From an uncultured Clostridia bacterium (GTDB taxonomy: Bacteria; Bacillota; Clostridia; Oscillospirales; CAG-272): DNA of 50,128 nt. Numbering within the stretch: the first letter of the stretch is position 1; every line of letters begins with the position of its first letter. Position numbers and translations under genes: made by a program. The notes beneath the pieces were generated by a model that saw only the letters and a list, made by a program, of their open reading frames with translations, was not told the DNA's origin and searched no databases. The stretch spans positions 1 through 50,128 of the forward strand of contig CALYAD010000071.1 in the NCBI GenBank assembly GCA_944393415.1. Direction: 5' to 3'. Below, piece after piece: positions 1 to 8,162 of this stretch.

Positions 1-127
1 TATCCTTGCTTTCTTGTATGTTGTTTTTGGTAATTCAATTATACAACAAAGCAAGCGGTTGTTCAATACCTTTCGGTAAAGAACAACCGCTTTTTTGCTC
101 TTTGGGGGCTCTTATTGCGACAGCCCC
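1..127 (+). repeat. Dispersed ~130-bp element, copy E1 (left end cut by window)
   Basis: This gene-free stretch is one copy of a dispersed element whose other copy is at 41653-41768 in reverse orientation. Shared parts in order are a TTTCTTGTA-GTTGTT block, AATTATACA, a strong hairpin with arms AAGCGGTTGTT and AACAACCGCTT around a TACCTTTCGGTAAA loop, and a terminal GACAGCCCC. No reading frame is conserved between the copies. It is probably a non-autonomous repeat. The left end runs off the window, so its full length is unknown. Confidence 0.6.
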
Positions 128-193
128 ATTTTTTCCTCCTTCAACAACTTTTATTGAAGGAATATATGATTGACTTTTATTATAAATATTGTC

Positions 194-243
194 AGAGAAG
201 CTTTAGGAAGATTTCAAGAAGCCCTTTTTCAAAAGGATTTCTT
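194..243 (+). repeat. R-family hairpin repeat, copy R1
   Basis: A short arm beginning AGAGAAGCTTTAGGAAGATTT is followed by a hairpin (AAGAAGCCC, TTTTTCAAAA loop side, GGATTTCTT). The same layout recurs at 11641, 20947, 21048, 21256, 33751, 34856 and 44721. It lies just beyond the stop codon of the minus-strand oxidoreductase. There is no clear U-tract after the stem, so it is not a textbook intrinsic terminator. Confidence 0.55.
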
Positions 244-256
244 GCGGAAGTTCCGC

Positions 257-1303
257 TTATTCCTCAAATTTTACCGGTTCTCCAAGCTCAGCGCTTTTGA
301 AGCACGCTTCCATTACCTTCATGACCCTTCTGACCTGCTCATGAGTGACAAGCTGTTTTTCCTGTCCGTCGATAGCACGGACAAAGTTACGGTAGAAATC
401 ATGAACGTCGGAAACAGGGCGCTCTATTTCGTAGGTTTTCAGAGTTAACTCGTCTCTTGGCGCCATAGTCTTCGTTATACCCGCCGCGGTCTGAACCGGG
501 AGGACATCGCTCTCATTCCAGGCAAGACATTTTGCGACCATTGCCCTCAGTCTCCAGTCCTCGATCTTGGCGCTTCCGTTTTTGCACTGCATGTAGAATC
601 TCGGCAGGGAAAGGAAGTTATATGTACCTACCTCAACGTAACCGGTTTTTCCGTCTTCAAAATATATGTTAAGACGGAAGCCGTCGTCGACCTCATCCGT
701 AGTGATATTGGTAATATCACAGGAAATGCGGTCTATCCTTCCGGGAATGAGAAGAAGCATCTGGTCTATAAGGTGCACTCCCCAGTCGAGTATCATTCCG
801 CCTCCGTAAGGCTTATGGCATCTCCAGTCGGAGGGTATGCCGCGGGAGCCGTGAATACGGGACTCTATCCTTATAACGTCGCCGATGTCGCCGCTTTCGA
901 TTATCTGCTTCATTGCGAGATAATCGACATCCCAGCGTCTGTTCTGATGAACGGTAAGCAGCTTACCGCTTTTGTCAGACGCCGTGACCATTTCTTCAAA
1001 TGCTGAAACGCTCATTTCGACCGGCTTTTCGCATATAACGTTTTTTCCCGCCTCAAGAGCCTTTATGACGATCTCCTTGTGGGAGTCGTTGGGGGTCGCG
1101 ACAACGACTATATCGCAGGCATTGTCTGATAAAGCCTCGTCAAGAGAGGAGTATGCGCGTATGCCTCTCGAACGCGCCAGCGCCGATTTTTTTTCATCTA
1201 TATCATATATACCGAGAAGCGAGACCACATCGCTGTCCAAAATGTGAGACGCGTGCCATCCGCCCTGTCCGCCGTAGCCGATTACTGTAACATTTTTTTT
1301 CAT
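257..1303 (-). CDS. Gfo/Idh/MocA family NAD(P)-dependent oxidoreductase
   Basis: A 348-residue cytosolic dehydrogenase predicted to act on a sugar, inositol or amino-sugar type substrate. The N-terminal Rossmann fold starts with GYGGQGG (residues 9-15), and the family EKP motif is E92-K93-P94. The C-terminal alpha/beta half has GGGMILDWGVHLIDQ, where the Asp/His pair matches the catalytic region of the family. Length is normal. The start is the ATG at 1303; no good Shine-Dalgarno is visible before it. It is read alone from its own consensus promoter (1367-1395) and followed by repeat R1. Substrate cannot be told from sequence. A second family member sits at 22313-23410. Confidence 0.9.
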   Translation of the reverse strand: MKKNVTVIGYGGQGGWHASHILDSDVVSLLGIYDIDEKKSALARSRGIRAYSSLDEALSDNACDIVVVATPNDSHKEIVIKALEAGKNVICEKPVEMSVSAFEEMVTASDKSGKLLTVHQNRRWDVDYLAMKQIIESGDIGDVIRIESRIHGSRGIPSDWRCHKPYGGGMILDWGVHLIDQMLLLIPGRIDRISCDITNITTDEVDDGFRLNIYFEDGKTGYVEVGTYNFLSLPRFYMQCKNGSAKIEDWRLRAMVAKCLAWNESDVLPVQTAAGITKTMAPRDELTLKTYEIERPVSDVHDFYRNFVRAIDGQEKQLVTHEQVRRVMKVMEACFKSAELGEPVKFEE

Positions 1304-1366
1304 AAGTGCAAAACCGCAGCTTTCTTAAAAGATTTGAATAGGGATTCACCCGAATCCGGTATGATA

Positions 1367-1395
1367 AATATATCATCATTTTACCGGGTTGTCAA
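1367..1395 (-). promoter_or_regulatory. Sigma-A promoter of the oxidoreductase with flanking inverted repeat
   Basis: Reading the minus strand, TTGACA (1395-1390), 17 bp and TATATT (1372-1367) form a near-perfect sigma-A promoter about 65 bp before the ATG at 1303. Six-base arms CCGGTA and TACCGG enclose the -10 box, and a GGATTC/GAATCC hairpin follows in the leader. The arms could be a repressor site; this is inference. Confidence 0.7.
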
Positions 1396-1469
1396 GAGAA
1401 AACAATAAAAATTATTTTAAAACAGGATATTTCGCTTCCGGAAACCGTTTAATGGATTTTTATCCGGCT

Positions 1470-3866
1470 TTATGCTCCGATATGGCGTTTGATTTTGGCG
1501 TAGGTGCCCATCATCTTTTTGGTGCCGGAGTTGTCAAAGGCGATTTCATACATTATGTCCGGACCTACCGACTTTGCGGAAATGACCATACCTACGCCGA
1601 ATACCGGATGCTCTACGACATCTCCGGCGTCGAAATGCTCAGCCTTTCCCGCCGCGGGATTTACAAATCCCGGTGTAAAGGGTTTTTTAAGCATTTCGTC
1701 GGCTATCTTAGGCTTGGGCTTCGAGGTGCTTATCACAATGTCCGAGGCGCGGCGGGACGGGAGATCCTTTTCCGGAGGCGTATCGAACAGCTCCTCAGGT
1801 ATTTCCGATACAAAGCGGGACAGCTTATTGTACTGGGATTTTCCGTAAAGAAGCCTTTCCTTTGAATGTGTTATAAACAAATGCTCCTTTGCTCTCGTTA
1901 CAGCGACGTAAGCAAGACGTCTTTCCTCCTCCAGCTCCTCCGGCTCATATGAAGAGAGCTGGGAAGGGAATATCCCTTCCTCCATACCGGGCAGAAATAC
2001 GACCGGGAATTCAAGGCCCTTGGCGCTGTGTACGGTCATCATTACAACCGCCTCCGCGCTTGGGTCATAGTTGTCTATGTCGGATACAAGCGATACCTCC
2101 TCAAGGAAATCGGAAAGTGAGGCTTCCTCGTGGGTCATTGTGAATTCAACGGCGTTCGATATAAGCTCGTTTACGTTTTCAAGCCTTGTCTCGCCTTCCT
2201 CGCCAGATATAGCCTTGAGCATTGAGCGGTATCCGGTCAGATCAAGCACCTTGTCTATAAGCACGTCGAGATTTTCAGCTCCGGCTATTTCCTGAAGTCC
2301 GAGTATCAACGAGGTGAATTCCGTCAGCTTGGGAGCGGCCTTTGCCAGCGCCGGGTAGTCGGAGGCGTTGCGCATCACTGAGAACATGGAAAGCCCATGA
2401 TAGCCGGCAAGCTCCTCAACGGCGTTAACAGTGGCGTCTCCGATCTTGCGCTTTGGTTCATTTATTATCCTTTTCAGTCTGAGATTATCGGAAGGATTAT
2501 TGATAACGCACAGATATGCGAGTATATCCTTGATTTCCTTTCGCTCGTAGAAACGAAGTCCCCCGAGTATACGGTACGGTATCCCGCTTCGGTTGAACGC
2601 GCCTTCAAGATTGTTGGACATCGCGTTCATGCGGTAAAGTATCGCAAAATCCGACAGAGACCTTCCTTCGGCGCGCTTCAGCTCCGTTATGGTATCGACT
2701 ATGTATCTCGCTTCCTCGCTCTGATTACTCAGGCGTCGAAGAGAGACCTTTTCGCCGTCCTCTCTCTGAGTCCAGAGATTTTTGCCGTGGCGCCCCTGAT
2801 TGTTCTTGATTATAGCGTTTGCGGCATCGAGAATCGGCTTGGTAGAACGGTAATTCTGCTCGAGCTTTATTACCTTTGCGTCGCTGATCTCCCGGTCGAA
2901 ATTCAGTATGTTTTCTATATCCGCTCCTCTGAAGCGGTATATGCTCTGGTCGTCGTCGCCCACTACCATTAAATTACGGTATTTTGCCGAGATCAGCGAC
3001 GTCAGTACGAACTGAGCGTGGTTGGTATCCTGATACTCGTCCACGCAAACGTATCTGAAGCGGTTCTGACAGTAGGACAGAGCGTCGTCGTCCTCGCGAA
3101 GCAGTCTTACCGTCTGCATTATTATATCGTCAAAATCCAGGGCGTTCGCTGAGGTCAGTCGTTTCTGATATTCCTTGTAAAGCTCCGCGTATTTGGAGGT
3201 ACGGTAGTCCTTAGCCTCCTTTGCGCAAGCCTCGGGCGTGAGCAGCTCGTCCTTTTGGCGGCTGATATAGCTGAGAACGGATTTGGGCGAAAACATTTTG
3301 TCGTCGGTTCCGGAGTCCTTTATTACCGCTGTCATCAGTCTTTTCTGATCATCTGCGTCATATATGGTAAACCCGCGCGGATAGCCTATCCTTTCGCCGA
3401 AGCGTCGAAGGAGACGGATGCAGACGGAGTGGAAGGTGCCGGACCATATCTGGGCGGCGTTTTCGGAGCCTACCATTTTCTCAAGCCGCTGCTTCATCTC
3501 ATTTGCCGCTTTGTTTGTAAACGTTATACTTAGTATGCTCCATGCGGGAATACGGTCGGCTTCGGCGATGTATGCGTCAAGCGTCGCTGCCGCCTCCTCC
3601 TTCGGGAGCGTGAGCGCGTTTTCCAGAATCTTAGTGTCGGCGTCGGTAACTCCGTCCGGCGCCTCGTTAGACATGTAGGCGTTGCCGTAGCGGATCATAT
3701 ACGCGATGCGGTTTACAAGGACCGTGGTTTTGCCGCTTCCGGCTCCTGCAAGTATCAGCAGAGGACCGTTAACCGTAAAGACCGCCTGCTTCTGCATATC
3801 GTTCAAATGGTCGTAAAGCTTTTCCAGAAGCCTGCGTCTGGCGTCTGTGAAATGTTTGTTTTTCAT
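1470..3866 (-). CDS. pcrA: ATP-dependent DNA helicase PcrA/UvrD (superfamily 1A)
   Basis: A 3'-5' DNA helicase for repair, rolling-circle replication and clearing stalled RNA polymerase. Visible motifs in order are Walker A LAGAGSGKTT, ITFTNKAANEMKQRL (Ia), VDEYQDTN (II), GDDDQSIYRFRGA (III), QNYRS (IV), TVHSAKGLEFPVVFLPGMEEGIFP (V) and AVTRAKE (VI). The end (AGDVVEHPVFGVGMV...) is the small PcrA C-terminal domain known to contact RNA polymerase. About 50 residues, acidic and rich in Asp, Glu and Ala, are inserted between motifs I and Ia compared with the usual layout. I chose the ATG at 3866 (MKNKHF) over the upstream in-frame TTG at 3920. It follows recR in the replication/repair block. Confidence 0.95.
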   Translation of the reverse strand: MKNKHFTDARRRLLEKLYDHLNDMQKQAVFTVNGPLLILAGAGSGKTTVLVNRIAYMIRYGNAYMSNEAPDGVTDADTKILENALTLPKEEAAATLDAYIAEADRIPAWSILSITFTNKAANEMKQRLEKMVGSENAAQIWSGTFHSVCIRLLRRFGERIGYPRGFTIYDADDQKRLMTAVIKDSGTDDKMFSPKSVLSYISRQKDELLTPEACAKEAKDYRTSKYAELYKEYQKRLTSANALDFDDIIMQTVRLLREDDDALSYCQNRFRYVCVDEYQDTNHAQFVLTSLISAKYRNLMVVGDDDQSIYRFRGADIENILNFDREISDAKVIKLEQNYRSTKPILDAANAIIKNNQGRHGKNLWTQREDGEKVSLRRLSNQSEEARYIVDTITELKRAEGRSLSDFAILYRMNAMSNNLEGAFNRSGIPYRILGGLRFYERKEIKDILAYLCVINNPSDNLRLKRIINEPKRKIGDATVNAVEELAGYHGLSMFSVMRNASDYPALAKAAPKLTEFTSLILGLQEIAGAENLDVLIDKVLDLTGYRSMLKAISGEEGETRLENVNELISNAVEFTMTHEEASLSDFLEEVSLVSDIDNYDPSAEAVVMMTVHSAKGLEFPVVFLPGMEEGIFPSQLSSYEPEELEEERRLAYVAVTRAKEHLFITHSKERLLYGKSQYNKLSRFVSEIPEELFDTPPEKDLPSRRASDIVISTSKPKPKIADEMLKKPFTPGFVNPAAGKAEHFDAGDVVEHPVFGVGMVISAKSVGPDIMYEIAFDNSGTKKMMGTYAKIKRHIGA

Positions 3867-4015
3867 CTTGGTTTTACCGTTTAAATGCCTTTCTATCCTG
3901 TAAAAAACGACCGGATCCAAGCCGTGCGTTTATCAAATATTAAGGACCTCCCGTTTTCCGGAAAGTCCGTATGTTTCCCGTTTTATATTGATGCCTTTAG
4001 GTACGATACACTATA

Positions 4016-4615
4016 TCAGAAGCTTGTTCTCCCCTCAATGGCGCGGAGCAGAGTCAGCTTGTCGGCGTATTCTATGTCCGCTCCGACGGGGATGCCGTAG
4101 GCGAGCCGGGTGATCCTGACCCCCGTGGGCTTAATCAGGCGGCTTATATACATTGCGGTGGTCTCTCCCTCAACAGTGGCGTTAGTCGCAATCATTACCT
4201 CTGTCACGCCTTCGGAGACGATACGCTCCGGCAGCGAGGCGATATTAAGCTTGTCGGGACCTTTTCCGGTTCTTGGAGATATAACTCCCCCAAGCACGTG
4301 ATACATGCCCTTGTATTCCTTTATTTTTTCAAAGGAGATCACTGCCCGTGAGTCCTCGACCACGCATATTATACTGCGGTCCCGGCTTTCGTCGGAGCAG
4401 ATAGGACAAAGCTCCGAGGCGGTTATGTTACCGCAGCGGCGGCACGGATGTATACTTGCCTTTCCGTTGCTCACCGACATAATAAAATCCGCAAGCTCCG
4501 CGTCCGTCATGTCGAGCACGCCGAACGCCATTCTTTCGGCGCTCTTTCTGCCGACTCCGGGAAGTCTGCGAAACGCCTCGATCATTTTTTCTAAAGGCGT
4601 TATGAATTCGCTCAT
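4016..4615 (-). CDS. recR: Recombination mediator protein RecR
   Basis: A 199-residue DNA-binding clamp that works with RecO and RecF in RecA loading. It shows the N-terminal helix-hairpin-helix (LPGVGRKSAERMAFG), a C4 zinc finger (C58, C61, C70, C73) and a TOPRIM domain (IICVVEDSRAVISFEK). The C-terminal stretch GIPVGADIEYADKLTL is typical of the family. Length is standard. It lies downstream of ybaB and dnaX, a classic Firmicutes order. The gap from ybaB is 168 bp and holds nothing I recognise. Confidence 0.97.
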   Translation of the reverse strand: MSEFITPLEKMIEAFRRLPGVGRKSAERMAFGVLDMTDAELADFIMSVSNGKASIHPCRRCGNITASELCPICSDESRDRSIICVVEDSRAVISFEKIKEYKGMYHVLGGVISPRTGKGPDKLNIASLPERIVSEGVTEVMIATNATVEGETTAMYISRLIKPTGVRITRLAYGIPVGADIEYADKLTLLRAIEGRTSF

Positions 4616-4783
4616 TTACAATACCTCATACTGCCTTAAGCGGCTCCGAATACTGATTTTACGATACCGATAAACACCCCCGGCGCAAACACGCGAAACC
4701 CAACTCCGTATTATGCTTCCAAACCGGATCTGCGCTTTAACTATGAGCCGCGTATGATCGTGGGGCATCCGTGAACGGTTTAT

Positions 4784-5152
4784 CTAAAACAGCCCGCCCG
4801 GCATCATCCCGCCGAGGCCTCCCATACCGCCGGTAATCTTTGACATTTCGGTACTCGCGTCCTCCTCGACGGTTTTTATAGCCTCGTTTACTCCGGCGGT
4901 TATAACGTCGGATAGGGTCTCTATATCGTCCGGGTCTACTATCTCCGGTTTGATATCGATATGGAGGATTTCTTTTTTACCGTTTATCCTGACGGTGACC
5001 GCGCCTCCTCCGGCCTTTATCTCGTATTCCTTGTTTTCAAGCTCCGTCTGCAGCTGGCTCATCTGCTCCTGCATCTTTTGAGCCTGCTTTAACATTCCCT
5101 GCATATTGGAGGGAGAGGAATTCTGGTACTCCTTTGGTAATCTCGCTTTCAT
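4784..5152 (-). CDS. YbaB/EbfC family nucleoid-associated protein
   Basis: A 122-residue dimeric DNA-binding protein, encoded between dnaX and recR as in most bacteria. The N-terminal KARLPKEYQ start and the helix NMQGMLKQAQKMQEQMSQLQTEL match the family. A central beta sheet carries GGGAVTVRINGKKEI, and the C-terminal end is glycine- and methionine-rich (GGMGGLGGMMPGGLF). The start ATG at 5152 is preceded by AAAGGAA at good spacing. The family is linked to recombinational repair and nucleoid organisation, but its precise role is not settled. Confidence 0.95.
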   Translation of the reverse strand: MKARLPKEYQNSSPSNMQGMLKQAQKMQEQMSQLQTELENKEYEIKAGGGAVTVRINGKKEILHIDIKPEIVDPDDIETLSDVITAGVNEAIKTVEEDASTEMSKITGGMGGLGGMMPGGLF

Positions 5153-5275
5153 TATATTACCGTTCCTTTCTGATAAAAAGCAATGATTGCGCGGCCGTAG
5201 CCTTAAGCTCCGCCTTATAGGATCTGAGCGCGAAAGGCGTGTTATTTTTAAGAATGAAATGCTTTTGTGGGACTT

Positions 5276-6853
5276 TTACGTCTCGTCCGGCAGGTCGTCT
5301 ATCGGTTTTTGAATGTCCTGCGGTCCGGTCTGTATAAATTTAAATGCCGATTCAGGGACGGGAGTTCCGGAAAGAGCGGCGGACAGCTCGGAAAGCGTCC
5401 GGCGCATCTCGGGAGTATCGAGCATCATCATGCCGATTTCTCCCTCCACATATACGTTTATCCCGTTTTCTGACTCGTACGCTCTTGACAGCTTCATAAA
5501 CGGAAACACCGACGGATTTTTTTCTCCTACCCGCTTTGCCGCTTCTATCCACCATGTTACCGGCTTCGGAGAGGAACGCACGGCTTTTTTTGTATCGGAA
5601 GGCATCGACGGGGCTTTCACCTCTTCGGGCTTTACAGACCTTTTGAGCATAACGTTCTCTCCCGGCGTGACTTTACCCGCGGTCGGAGTAAAGCCGTTTG
5701 CCGTAAGCGCCGCCAGCTTTTCCTCAAGGGCGGAGAGTCTGGCGACTATCCCCTCGGGAAGTGTGTCGAGCTTTTCATCGCACATTTTCAGAAGAGCCAT
5801 TTCGGCGCACAGTCTTTTTGAGGCTCCGGCTCTCTGCATTCCGCTGAGCGCGTTTTCCGCCAGAGTGCAGTGACGGATAAGCGTAGCCGTATCAAAGCCG
5901 TCGCTGAGCGTCCGTATCGTTTCCTCCTCGTCCGGGGTGAGGTCGAGATAGAGCCCGGGGTGTTTTGTGGTCTTGAAGACCAGCATATCCCGGTAGAGAT
6001 CCATAAGCTCCTGCCAGAATACTGTTATTTCCTTTGACGACTCTGTTGTCTCAGCTATTACCGAGAACAGAGCGTCGGCGTCTTTTGAAAGTATTGCGCG
6101 AACCGCGAGAGTCGCCTGCTCGCGTCCGAGCGCGCCCGTTACGGCTCTTACAGTGTCGGCGCCGATCTCTTTTCCTTCTCCGGCGCAAAGCTCAAGCAGG
6201 CTTATTGCGTCTCTCATACCTCCCTGAGAAGCGCGCGCTATCAGCCGTGCGGCGTCCGGGGAGAGAATGAAACTTTCGTTTTCGGCTATATAAAGCAGTC
6301 TTTTCGCTATGACATCAGAGGCTATTCTGCGGAATTCGAATCTTTGGCATCTTGAAAGAATAGTCGCCGGTATCTTCTGCTGTTCGGTTGTCGCCAGTAT
6401 GAATATAACCTGTGACGGAGGCTCCTCAAGCGTTTTGAGCAGCGCGTTGAAGGCGCTTTGGGTGAGCATGTGGACCTCGTCAATAATGTAGACGCGGTTT
6501 TTCAGCATTGACGGCGCGTACATAACCGCCTCCCTGATGTCGCGGATGTAATCCACCCCGGTATTGGACGCCGCGTCCATTTCCACCACGTCTGTAGCGG
6601 TTTCGGTTTCGATCGCTCTGCACGCCTCGCACACGCCGCACGGGTTTCCGTCCTCTGGGGAGAGACAGTTTACCGCTTTGGCCAAAAGCTTGGCACAGGT
6701 GGTCTTTCCGGTGCCGCGTGAGCCGCAGAAAAGATACGCGTGACTGCAGCGATCGTTTTTTACTTCGTATTTAAGTACCGAGGTTATATGCTCCTGACCG
6801 TATACGCTGTCAAAGCTTTTCGGCCGCCATTTGCGGTACAGCGCCTGATGCAT
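5276..6853 (-). CDS. dnaX: DNA polymerase III subunit gamma/tau
   Basis: The clamp-loader ATPase of the replisome, 525 residues. It has YRKWRPKSFDSVYGQEH at the start, Walker A GSRGTGKTT (44-52), the zinc-binding cysteines C63, C72, C75 and C78, Walker B IIDEVHML (D125-E126) and the SRCQRFEF sensor-1/SRC region. The last 130 or so residues are divergent and would correspond to the tau-specific part. ATG at 6853 follows AAAGGA with an 11-nt gap. It is the first gene of the replication/repair run, just downstream of the SRP RNA. Confidence 0.97.
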   Translation of the reverse strand: MHQALYRKWRPKSFDSVYGQEHITSVLKYEVKNDRCSHAYLFCGSRGTGKTTCAKLLAKAVNCLSPEDGNPCGVCEACRAIETETATDVVEMDAASNTGVDYIRDIREAVMYAPSMLKNRVYIIDEVHMLTQSAFNALLKTLEEPPSQVIFILATTEQQKIPATILSRCQRFEFRRIASDVIAKRLLYIAENESFILSPDAARLIARASQGGMRDAISLLELCAGEGKEIGADTVRAVTGALGREQATLAVRAILSKDADALFSVIAETTESSKEITVFWQELMDLYRDMLVFKTTKHPGLYLDLTPDEEETIRTLSDGFDTATLIRHCTLAENALSGMQRAGASKRLCAEMALLKMCDEKLDTLPEGIVARLSALEEKLAALTANGFTPTAGKVTPGENVMLKRSVKPEEVKAPSMPSDTKKAVRSSPKPVTWWIEAAKRVGEKNPSVFPFMKLSRAYESENGINVYVEGEIGMMMLDTPEMRRTLSELSAALSGTPVPESAFKFIQTGPQDIQKPIDDLPDET

Positions 6854-6929
6854 TGAGTTAGTCGTCCTTTCATGCGGATTAAAGTTTGCTGCCTGAGCGA
6901 AGCGCGCTTACAGCGGTTTCGCCGCACAA

Positions 6930-7240
6930 AAAAGCAAGCTACAAAATAAGACCATACACCTCACTCTGAACATGACGGTATATGCGTTAACCGCGGCTCT
7001 CGCTCGGAACAGGCACCCTCGTGGCACATCAAACATGCCGCTTAATGCTGCTCGGTGCGCCCGCCTGACATGGTTCACAGCCATTGATTGCACAAGACCA
7101 ATTCGTCATCACGATCACACACGGCGCAGACCACACACAGTCAGCCCTCGGATTGGAAACCACCCCTGCTGTAGCGGATTGCAGGTTACAGGACACCGCT
7201 AGCTTCCCGGCCGGTATGGCCTTATTTTATATCTTGCCTC
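6930..7240 (-). ncRNA. ffs: Signal recognition particle RNA, large Alu-containing type
   Basis: Structural RNA of the signal recognition particle, which targets membrane proteins with Ffh. The minus strand shows an Alu domain (GCCGGGAAGCTAGCGG, then CTGTAACCTGCAATCCGC) and the conserved helix 8 region at 7041-7080, CATGTCAGG...GAGCAGCATTAAG. The 5' end (7236-7212) pairs along its whole length with the 3' end (about 6938-6960), giving a long closing helix that runs into a six-T tract (6933-6928), so the terminal helix doubles as terminator. The helix 8 apex reads CGG-GCGCA-CCG, a five-base loop instead of the common GGAA tetraloop. Position upstream of dnaX matches scr of Bacillus. Ends are estimated from the promoter and T tract. 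Confidence 0.9.
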
Positions 7241-7246
7241 TGTATA

Positions 7247-7275
7247 ATTATATCACGCGCCGCGTTTTTTTTCAA
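7247..7275 (-). promoter_or_regulatory. Sigma-A promoter of the SRP RNA
   Basis: On the minus strand, TTGAAA (7275-7270), exactly 17 bp and TATAAT (7252-7247). Transcription would start near G7240, at the first base that pairs in the terminal SRP helix. The A-rich region upstream (7276-7320) resembles an UP element. Confidence 0.85.
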
Positions 7276-7377
7276 TACTTTTTTCTAAATTTTAAAAAAA
7301 GTTAATTTTTGATAAACGGTATAGCAGGCTTTATTTTTGCGTTTTGAGCGCGAATTTTTCAAAAAATTTCCGAAGAA

Positions 7378-7409
7378 TTGTTGACAAATCAACAATTATA
7401 TGTTATAAC
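7378..7409 (+). promoter_or_regulatory. MarR promoter with overlapping 18-bp operator
   Basis: TTGACA (7381-7386), 17 bp, TATAAC (7404-7409). The palindrome TTGTTGACAAATCAACAA (7378-7395) covers the -35 box. A near-identical palindrome lies at 7522-7539. MarR proteins usually bind 16-20 bp palindromes at their own promoters, so autorepression is a reasonable inference. Confidence 0.75.
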
Positions 7410-7513
7410 TAAGATGTCCCCGGCCTCTTAAGCGGCGGGTGTTGCTTATTTCTTTCAGTGAGGGATACGATCTCCCACCGAAAACGTTGAATGACGGGGC
7501 TGAGCCCCTTATT
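7410..7513 (+). promoter_or_regulatory. Structured leader RNA element, copy 1 (candidate riboswitch)
   Basis: It starts right at the predicted transcription start of the marR-like mRNA. Predicted parts are a TAAG/CTTA closing stem around a CCCCGGCC/GGCGGG hairpin, a second hairpin TTTC-GTG/CAC-GAAA (7452-7483), and a third GGGGC-TGA-GCCCC (7495-7508). A 22-nt core (7480-7501, GAAAACG...GGGGCT) is identical in copy 2 at 9385-9494, while stem bases vary. I do not recognise it as any riboswitch class I know. Confidence 0.65.
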
Positions 7514-7521
7514 GAATCCGC

Positions 7522-7539
7522 TTGTTGTAAAATCAACAA
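7522..7539 (+). promoter_or_regulatory. Second MarR-type operator
   Basis: TTGTTGTAAAATCAACAA, matching the promoter palindrome at 7378-7395 in 16 of 18 bases. It lies 32 bp before the regulator's start codon, downstream of the leader RNA element. It could block elongation or support looping between the two sites. Confidence 0.6.
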
Positions 7540-7571
7540 TAATTAAATTCTTATAAACGGGGGAGTTCATT

Positions 7572-8024
7572 TTGGACAGATTCAAGGAGTTTACGGTTCT
7601 GATAGCCAAAATAAACCGAAGCATACGCAGGATAAAGACCGAGGAAATGGCGGAGCTTGATCTGAAAAGTCCTCACGTTTCGTGTCTGTACTACCTGTAT
7701 ACTTCAAGGGTGCTGACTGCTAAAGAGCTGTGCGATATATGCGGGGAGGACAAAGCGGCGGTTTCCCGGACTGTGGATTTTCTGAAAAACAATGGGTATC
7801 TTACCTGTGAGAGCAAAACTCAGAAAAGATACAAAAGTCCGATCACTTTGACTGAAAAGGGGATAGAAATCGGAAAAAGGCTTTCTGACAGAATAAACGC
7901 TGTACTGGATGCCGCAGGCGCGGGACTTGCGGATGAGGATCGTACGGTTCTGTACCGAAGTCTTGAGCTGATAAGCGATAACCTCCGGAAAATCTGCCAA
8001 AGTTATGAGCGCGGACGCGAATAA
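7572..8024 (+). CDS. MarR family transcriptional regulator
   Basis: A 150-residue winged-helix regulator. The DNA-binding part runs from about residue 45 (VLTAKELCDICGEDKAAVSRTVDFLKNNGYLTCE) through the wing (KTQKRYKSPITLTEKGIEIG), with dimerisation helices at both ends. The start is TTG at 7572, placed 6-7 nt after GGGGGAG. It heads a set with an iron alcohol dehydrogenase, an ALDH3-type aldehyde dehydrogenase and a YhhN protein, so it most likely senses a lipid-derived aldehyde, alcohol or fatty acid (inference). Two palindromic operators and a structured leader precede it. Confidence 0.9.
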   Translation: MDRFKEFTVLIAKINRSIRRIKTEEMAELDLKSPHVSCLYYLYTSRVLTAKELCDICGEDKAAVSRTVDFLKNNGYLTCESKTQKRYKSPITLTEKGIEIGKRLSDRINAVLDAAGAGLADEDRTVLYRSLELISDNLRKICQSYERGRE

Positions 8025-8162
8025 AAACCACAATTATTTTGACTTATAGTATAAACAAAAATGTATTCGTTCCGAAAGAAAGCCCGCTATGTGCTTGGCG
8101 GTAACGCATACAACGTTTTGAATAAGCGTAAGATATCATAAGTGAGAAAGGTTAGATAAACT

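Noticed and set aside
1389..1865. 158-residue plus-strand frame opposite pcrA
   Set aside because: Antisense shadow of the conserved helicase C terminus, with no plausible protein features.
6972..7305. Short reading frames across 6972-7305 on both strands
   Set aside because: They overlap the SRP RNA, which explains the conservation; no ribosome sites.
7410..7513. Leader element as a T-box or ANTAR (EutV-type) target
   Set aside because: No T-box GGGUGGNACCGCG block, and hairpin loops do not show the paired hexaloop A1/G4 pattern of ANTAR targets.
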